The position numbers and the translations under genes are program-made. A stretch of 64,000 nt of DNA from Variovorax sp. Sphag1AA (GTDB taxonomy: Bacteria > Pseudomonadota > Gammaproteobacteria > Burkholderiales > Burkholderiaceae_C), in contig NZ_JACHYC010000015.1 of the NCBI RefSeq assembly GCF_014192575.1, positions 1 through 64,000 on the forward strand, given 5' to 3'. The notes below the pieces were generated by a model that saw only the letters and a program-made list of their open reading frames with translations, made no database searches and was not told where the DNA came from. Shown in pieces: positions 59,348 through 64,000 of this stretch. Positions within the stretch are counted from its first letter, which is position 1, and every line of letters begins with the position of its first letter.

Positions 59348-59961
59348 AGACGCGCGAGGTCCTTCACCGCAAGGATCAATGCGCCGCCCTTGAGCATGTC
59401 GACGACGACATCGCGGTCCTTGTACGAGAAGACCATGCAGCCTTCGCTCAGGCCGGCGCTGCCGCGCTCGCGGATGTTGCGCGGGTCCATGTACCAGTGG
59501 CCATGCACGACGATGAGGCGCTTGTAGGCGTTGCTGTTGCTCGGTGACAGGCCATGGAGCCGCATCGACAGCCCGTTCTCGAGCTGCTCGCTCACGTAGG
59601 TGTCGCCGGTGCGGTAGAGCCCAAGGCTGCTGGCCTCGCTGCCTTCGGTGTTGGAGAACACCTCCGCATAGCCGTCGTCCGAAGGTGCGGCCGAGCCAAC
59701 GCCATGCGCGACCACGAAGCTCTGCACGATCTCCCGCGAACTTCGCTCGACCACATGGAAGCGTGGCTCGGTTGAACGCTGCGAGAAGTCGACCACCGCA
59801 CTGAAGGGATGCTCGGACGGCTGAGTGAGGAGCTGCGCCACGGCGGCATCCAAAAGCGACTCCGGCTCTTCCTGGGCATGAACTAATCTCTGCGCGCAAG
59901 CTGCGAGCATCGAAAGCGCGGTGGCGGCCGGCGCGAGGAGCAAGGCGCGGCGTTTCATCAC
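59338..59961 (-). CDS. Murein L,D-transpeptidase catalytic-domain family protein
   Basis: The 207-residue protein has an Arg-rich start and a hydrophobic signal ending in a possible lipobox-like LAAC or cut after VHAQ. The catalytic Cys lies in RGSAGLSEGCMVFSYKD and the preceding His in VVHGHWYM, as in the YkuD-like_2 family. These enzymes modify peptidoglycan or anchor proteins to it. It is the last gene of the ilvE-zinc-finger-hypothetical set (53 bp after the hypothetical gene) and overlaps the ligase tail-to-tail. Confidence 0.85.
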   Translation of the reverse strand: MMKRRALLLAPAATALSMLAACAQRLVHAQEEPESLLDAAVAQLLTQPSEHPFSAVVDFSQRSTEPRFHVVERSSREIVQSFVVAHGVGSAAPSDDGYAEVFSNTEGSEASSLGLYRTGDTYVSEQLENGLSMRLHGLSPSNSNAYKRLIVVHGHWYMDPRNIRERGSAGLSEGCMVFSYKDRDVVVDMLKGGALILAVKDLARLQV

Positions 59962-60014
59962 GTTGAATCCACGCCCGCCATGCTAGGCAGGCACGAGGCG
60001 CTGTCAATCAGCCA

Positions 60015-60446
60015 TCAGGCCGAGCGCTCGTAGCCTACGAAGGGGCCGAAGAAGACCGTGTCCTTCGAGATGGCCGCCGCCAGTTCGCCCTGTTGCGGAA
60101 GTTCGTCGATGAACTCGGGCCACGATTGCGCAATGTGCTGCGGCCAATCTTCGAGTTCGATGCGGGAGACAGGGCCCTGCGTCCCCAGGAACTCGAAGCC
60201 CTTCGAGGTGAGCTTCATGATCGCGAGCCGGGTGGCGGCGTCGGCGTCTGCCGCGGTCACGTAGGCCGAGACATACGCGCCTGCCAGCCCCGACGACAGC
60301 TTGTTGCTGCAGCCGCGGCCCACCTTGACGTTGACGAGGAACAGGCCCCGCGCTGGCACCGCATGTGCACGGCGCCGGGCCCTGAAGATGCCGAAAAGCG
60401 GTATCGCCCGGATGGAGCCTCCACCCGCGGCGTGAAGGAGACTCAT
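60015..60446 (-). CDS. Hypothetical cytoplasmic protein
   Basis: I do not recognise this 143-residue protein. The first 35 residues are basic and may be partly untranslated. After that come LFLVNVKVGRG, an alpha/beta mix and a conserved-looking end, KDTVFFGPFVGYERS. No signal peptide, membrane segment or metal motif stands out. It begins 5 bp after the zinc-finger gene and precedes the transpeptidase gene, so it belongs to the ilvE transcript. Its good codon use and tight spacing support a real gene. Confidence 0.65.
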   Translation of the reverse strand: MSLLHAAGGGSIRAIPLFGIFRARRRAHAVPARGLFLVNVKVGRGCSNKLSSGLAGAYVSAYVTAADADAATRLAIMKLTSKGFEFLGTQGPVSRIELEDWPQHIAQSWPEFIDELPQQGELAAAISKDTVFFGPFVGYERSA

Positions 60447-60451
60447 GGACT

Positions 60452-60664
60452 TCAGTGGTGGCTGCCGGCCACTTCACCCGCCTTGAGGCGGTAGACCGTG
60501 CCGCAGTATGGGCACTTCGCTTCGCCGAGGCGCGCGACGTCGAGGTAGACCTTGGGGTGTGCGCTCCACAGCTGCATGTCCGCCTTCGGGTTCGGGCAGA
60601 ACACGCCGCCCTGGTCGTTCAGGTCTTTGGCGAGCAGTTCGATGACGGCTTTGGGGGACGACAT
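60452..60664 (-). CDS. Small zinc-finger (CHCC type) protein
   Basis: The 70-residue protein has a Cys in GGVFCPNPK, a His in WSAHPKVYLD and a CxxC in AKCPYCGTVY, the CHCC zinc-binding layout of the NDUFS6-like/zf-CHCC family. In mitochondria the relative is a complex I subunit; bacterial copies are of unknown function and often sit beside ilvE, as here (8 bp after it). Confidence 0.85.
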   Translation of the reverse strand: MSSPKAVIELLAKDLNDQGGVFCPNPKADMQLWSAHPKVYLDVARLGEAKCPYCGTVYRLKAGEVAGSHH

Positions 60665-60672
60665 AGCTTCTC

Positions 60673-61611
60673 TCAGACCTTCGTGAGCCAGTGGGCGTAT
60701 TTGGGATTGCGTCCGTTCACGATGTCGAAGAACGCGTTCTGGATTTTCTCGGTGACCGGGCCGCGCGAGCCGATGCCGATCTGCACGCGGTCGAGTTCAC
60801 GGATCGGCGTGACTTCCGCCGCAGTGCCGGTGAAGAAGGCTTCGTCGGCGATGTAGACCTCGTCGCGCGTGATGCGCTTCTGCACGACTTCGACGCCGAG
60901 GTCCTTGCAGATGTGCAGGATGGTGTTGCGGGTGATGCCGTTGAGCGCACCGGCCGACAGGTCGGGCGTGTACACCACGCCGCCCTTGACCACGAAGATG
61001 TTCTCGCCCGCGCCTTCGGAGACGAAACCGGCCGAGTCGAGCAGCAGCGCTTCGTCGTAGCCGTCGTCCACCGCTTCCATGTTGGCGAGGATCGAGTTGC
61101 TGTAATTGCTGACCGCCTTGGCCTGCGTCATCGTGATGTTGACGTGATGGCGGGTGTAGCTGGAGGTCTTGACGCGGATGCCCTGCTTGAGGCCTTCTTC
61201 GCCGAGGTAGGCGCCCCACGACCATGCGGCGACCATCGAGTGGATGGTGTTGCCCTTGGGGCTCACGCCGAGCTTTTCGGAGCCGATCCACACCAGCGGG
61301 CGCAGGTAGCAGCTTTCGAGGTTGTTGACGCGAACCACCTGCTTTTGCGCTTCATTGACCTGTTCTTGCGAGAACGGGATCTTCATGCGCAGGATCTTGG
61401 CGCTGTTGAAGAGGCGTTCGGTGTGCTCCTGCAGGCGGAAGATCGCGGTGCCGTTGACCGTGTTGTAGGCACGTACGCCTTCGAAAACGCCGCAGCCATA
61501 GTGCAGCGTGTGGGTCAGCACGTGGATCTTGGCGTCGCGCCAGTCCACGAGATCGCCATCCATCCAGATCTTGCCGTCACGGTCGTCCAGTGCGGGGGGC
61601 AGCGCGCTCAT
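60673..61611 (-). CDS. ilvE: Branched-chain amino acid aminotransferase
   Basis: The 312-residue fold-type IV PLP enzyme makes or breaks Leu, Ile and Val. The PLP Lys is Lys165 (TQAKAVSNYSNS), and the family signature SEGAGENIFVVKGG follows. I chose the ATG at 61611, matching the family N-terminus (DRDGKIWMDGDLVDW); a longer start at 61644 would overlap the region near rdgC. It leads a four-gene set and is divergent from rdgC across 116 bp. Confidence 0.96.
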   Translation of the reverse strand: MSALPPALDDRDGKIWMDGDLVDWRDAKIHVLTHTLHYGCGVFEGVRAYNTVNGTAIFRLQEHTERLFNSAKILRMKIPFSQEQVNEAQKQVVRVNNLESCYLRPLVWIGSEKLGVSPKGNTIHSMVAAWSWGAYLGEEGLKQGIRVKTSSYTRHHVNITMTQAKAVSNYSNSILANMEAVDDGYDEALLLDSAGFVSEGAGENIFVVKGGVVYTPDLSAGALNGITRNTILHICKDLGVEVVQKRITRDEVYIADEAFFTGTAAEVTPIRELDRVQIGIGSRGPVTEKIQNAFFDIVNGRNPKYAHWLTKV

Positions 61612-61727
61612 GTTCTTTGTCCTTCGCGGGAGGGTATGTCGCAAAAGCTGACGATTTTACGGCCGAGCCCAATCCCGACGCACCGACAATGCTCGGCTTT
61701 GCCAATCAGCCAAGGAAAAGGGTTCCC

Positions 61728-62714
61728 GTGTCCGTTTTCAAGAACGTCATCGTCTACCGCATCGAGACCACCTGGTCGCAGCCGCTCGAAGAGGTCCAGA
61801 AAGGCCTGGAGACCCAGCGCTTCGTGCCCTGCGGCCCCTCGCAGGAGAAGTCCATCGGCTGGATCGAGCCCCGCGGCGAAGCGCATGGCCCGCTGGTCGA
61901 ATCGGTGGGCGGGCAATGGCTGCTCGAATTCATGATCGAGAGCAAGACGCTGCCGGCCTCGGTAGTGCGCCGCAAGGTCGACGAGCGCGCCGCGCAGATC
62001 GAAGCCACCACCGGCCGCAAGCCGGGCAAGAAAGAAAAGAAGGAGCTCAAGGAAGACATCACCCACGAGCTGCTGCCGCTGGCCTTCACCCGCCATGCGC
62101 GCGTGGCGGTGTGGATCGACCAGCAGTCGCACCGGCTCGTCGTGAACGCGAGCAATGCACAGCGCGCCGACGAGGTAGTCACGAGCCTCGTGAAGGCGCT
62201 CGACGGCTTCGCGGTGAGCCTGGTCAATACGCAGGTCGAGCCGGCCGCCGCCATGGCCGAATGGCTGTCGAGCCAGGAACCGCCGGCCGGCTTCACCATC
62301 GACCGCGAATGCGAGCTCAAGGCCAGCGACGAGTCGAAATCCGTGGTCCGCTACGCCAAGCATGCGTTGGACATCGACGAAGTCCGCCAGCACATCGCCA
62401 ACGGCAAGCGCCCGACCCGACTCGCGATGACCTGGGACGACCGCGTCTCCTTCGAGCTGACCGAAGGCATGCAACTGCGCAAGATCGTGTTCCTCGAAGG
62501 CACGCTCGACGACGCGCCTGGCTCGGGCAAGGAAGACAACTTTGACGCCGACGCCGCGATCGCGACCGGCGAACTGGGCCAGCTGGTGCCCGAACTGCTC
62601 GAAGCCCTGGGCGGAGAAATGCAGCTCGGTGCCGCGCCTGCCGCCCCATCCGCGCCGGCTGCGCCGGCCAAGGTGCAGGAAGAGGCCCTGGCCGACGAAT
62701 CAGCGCCGTTCTAA
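61728..62714 (+). CDS. rdgC: Recombination-associated protein RdgC
   Basis: The 328-residue DNA-binding protein is full length. RdgC forms rings on DNA and restrains RecA. The N-terminus FKNVIVYRIETTW and the middle LLPLAFTRHARVAVWID are family segments. I chose the GTG at 61728, with AAGGAAAAGG 7 bases upstream, over an earlier in-frame ATG at 61689. The last 35 residues are an Ala/Pro-rich tail. It is convergent with the next gene (15 bp). Confidence 0.94.
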   Translation: MSVFKNVIVYRIETTWSQPLEEVQKGLETQRFVPCGPSQEKSIGWIEPRGEAHGPLVESVGGQWLLEFMIESKTLPASVVRRKVDERAAQIEATTGRKPGKKEKKELKEDITHELLPLAFTRHARVAVWIDQQSHRLVVNASNAQRADEVVTSLVKALDGFAVSLVNTQVEPAAAMAEWLSSQEPPAGFTIDRECELKASDESKSVVRYAKHALDIDEVRQHIANGKRPTRLAMTWDDRVSFELTEGMQLRKIVFLEGTLDDAPGSGKEDNFDADAAIATGELGQLVPELLEALGGEMQLGAAPAAPSAPAAPAKVQEEALADESAPF

Positions 62715-62729
62715 ATCGGCGCCAGAAAC

Positions 62730-63209
62730 TCAGACCGGCGGGCGCAGCGCGTCCGTCGCGCCGGGTTTCACCGCATCCGACGCCGGCGCATCCGCCTCGA
62801 TCGCGGCGGCTTCTTCAGTGGGCTCGGGGCGCACGAGATTCCATTCGGTCAACTTGCCGTTGACGAAGGTCGCATCGACCCACGAGCCGCCGGCATCGGT
62901 CCAGCGGAAGATCTCGGGCTGGGTGTCCTGCGGCGAGCGCAATTCGCCGATGGCGCGGGTCAGCGCCACCACATGCAGCAGGTTCGCCTTCGGCTTGAGC
63001 TTGGCGTTGAGCATCACCGCGCTCGCGACCGTGCCGATGGGACGATTGGCCGCACGCTTCAGCACCTGGATCGCCCGGTTGAAATGCAGAAGCATGAACA
63101 TCACCATCGCGCCCACAACCAGCGCCACGCCGGACCAACCGTAGCTGCGCCACGCGCCAGCGATCAATACGATGCCGACGAGGGGCACCAGGACTTTGCC
63201 GAAATTCAT
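62730..63209 (-). CDS. Small protein with two N-terminal membrane helices
   Basis: The 159-residue protein (ATG at 63209) has two adjacent hydrophobic segments (about residues 4-20 and 26-42), then a basic helical region and a soluble domain containing FRWTDAGGSWVDATF. I know no firm function. Relatives in Comamonadaceae have sometimes been labelled glycerate kinase, which this size and topology rule out. It is convergent with rdgC. The 132-bp gap to the next gene holds no clear promoter. Confidence 0.7.
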   Translation of the reverse strand: MNFGKVLVPLVGIVLIAGAWRSYGWSGVALVVGAMVMFMLLHFNRAIQVLKRAANRPIGTVASAVMLNAKLKPKANLLHVVALTRAIGELRSPQDTQPEIFRWTDAGGSWVDATFVNGKLTEWNLVRPEPTEEAAAIEADAPASDAVKPGATDALRPPV

Positions 63210-63341
63210 GGCCGCGATTGTCGCGCGTCCGAAAACCCCGGCCGGCGCCGCAATCCCGGAGCGAACTCGGGCGTTCATCTGACAACTCTGCTGAACGAGA
63301 GCGGCGGACAATTTGCAACATCCCCACCCCCTGCGCGGCTC

Positions 63342-64000
63342 ATGCATCAAGCGTCGTCTTCTCCGCCCTGGCCTGCCGCCACCGGGAATGCCGCTACCTG
63401 CATCCGCGCGCTTGACGCCGCCAACTCGCCGCTGGGGCCGCCAGACACCTGGCCCGAAGCCCTGCGAACCGTCGTTGATCTGATGCTGACCTCACAGGCG
63501 CAGATCGTTCTTTTCTGGGGGCCGCAGTACTGCGCGCTCTACAACGACGCCTATTCGCCGACCATCGGCGACAAGCACCCCGCCGCGATGGGCCGCCCCG
63601 GCTGCGAATACTGGACCGAACTCTGGGACGACCTGCGCCCGCTGCTCGACCGCGTTCTCATCGGCGGCGAAACCGTCGCCGCGCGAGATCGCCCCTTCCA
63701 GATCAACCGCCACGGCCACATGGAAGAGGTGTTCTTCGACATCTCGTATTCGCCCGTGCGCCTGCCCGACGGCACCGTCGGCGGCGTGCTGTGCATCGTC
63801 AGCGAAACCACCGACCGTGTGAACGCCACCCGCCGGCTCGCCGCGAGCGAGGTCGAGCTCGAACAGCGCGTGGAAGAACGCACCCGCGACCGCAACCGCC
63901 TCTGGCAGCTCTCGACTGACCTGCTCGTCGTCATGTCGCTGGAGGGCCGCGTGATCGCGGTCAACCCGGCCTGGTTCGCCACGCTCGGATGGAAAGAATC
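63342..64000 (+). CDS. PAS-domain sensor histidine kinase (N-terminal part, cut by window end)
   Basis: An open frame from ATG 63342 runs to the window edge with 219 codons and no stop. It has a PAS-like first domain (about 35-155) containing VLFWGPQYCALYNDAY and EEVFFDISYSPVRL, a short coiled coil (EVELEQRVEERTRDRNRL) and the start of a second PAS domain (LLVVMSLEGRVIAVNPAW). There is no membrane segment, so it is probably a soluble hybrid kinase. The start lacks a clear ribosome-binding site. Confidence 0.85.
   Translation, partial: MHQASSSPPWPAATGNAATCIRALDAANSPLGPPDTWPEALRTVVDLMLTSQAQIVLFWGPQYCALYNDAYSPTIGDKHPAAMGRPGCEYWTELWDDLRPLLDRVLIGGETVAARDRPFQINRHGHMEEVFFDISYSPVRLPDGTVGGVLCIVSETTDRVNATRRLAASEVELEQRVEERTRDRNRLWQLSTDLLVVMSLEGRVIAVNPAWFATLGWKE

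Noticed and set aside
62730..63209. Glycerate kinase
   Set aside because: At 159 residues with two membrane helices and no kinase motifs, the protein cannot be one.
1..64000. CRISPR arrays, insertion sequences, prophage or tRNA genes
   Set aside because: No regularly spaced repeats, transposase motifs, phage genes or tRNA cloverleaf sequences were seen; all larger gaps were read.

Overview
The window reads as chromosomal DNA of a high-GC betaproteobacterium, most likely a Comamonadaceae member close to Variovorax. This is inferred from the rpsL-rpsG-fusA-tuf order, Bug-type (TctC) receptors, paired DUF4148 proteins, an Asp-type (non-zinc) HemB, and many GTG starts. No species call can be proved without a search. 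I see no phage, insertion sequence, CRISPR array or tRNA.

Layout. 1-7.4 kb (minus strand): the str operon (rpsL, rpsG, fusA and the start of tuf) behind a readable sigma70 promoter. It is preceded by a penicillin-binding carboxypeptidase, a small hydrolase, a thioredoxin-like ferredoxin, a VanZ protein and a HemJ-like membrane protein. 7.4-7.7 kb: a candidate ~100-nt small RNA with promoter, three hairpins and a terminator. 7.7-15.3 kb: hemB, corA, two DUF4148 secreted proteins facing a LysR regulator, a dienelactone hydrolase with a DsbA-fold isomerase, an SDR, MarC and a YfcE-type phosphoesterase. 15.3-18.9 kb: a four-gene MCE lipid-transport operon. 19.1-23.4 kb: CoA-dependent methylmalonate-semialdehyde dehydrogenase, a GMC oxidoreductase and a TSUP permease. 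23.4-33.9 kb: the cell-shape operon mreB-mreC-mreD-mrdA, gatCAB, pyrE and an exonuclease III-type nuclease. 34-37.2 kb: a LysR-flanked PhzS-like monooxygenase with a Bug receptor.

37.2-50.7 kb is the most coherent accessory block: two minus-strand operons for a urea-polymer nitrogen source. Operon A (44.2 to 37.2 kb) encodes a BMP-type importer, a biuret-hydrolase-like enzyme, a second cysteine hydrolase and a GntR regulator. Operon B (50.7 to 44.3 kb) encodes an allophanate hydrolase, a NitT/TauT-type importer and AtzG-AtzE-AtzH-like enzymes. Both operons start with the same promoter/operator layout: TTGG(C/T)A, 17 bp, then a CTTG..TACAAG palindrome. This suggests that the GntR at the end of operon A controls both. 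No urea carboxylase is present, so allophanate probably comes from biuret, carboxybiuret or triuret.

50.8-64 kb: an AmpG-like transporter; a three-gene unit of ketosynthase, truncated ketosynthase (chain-length-factor family) and a halogenase-like flavoprotein; a two-component system; an O-antigen-ligase-like protein; an L,D-transpeptidase-like protein; an ilvE operon; rdgC; and the start of a soluble PAS sensor kinase cut by the window end.
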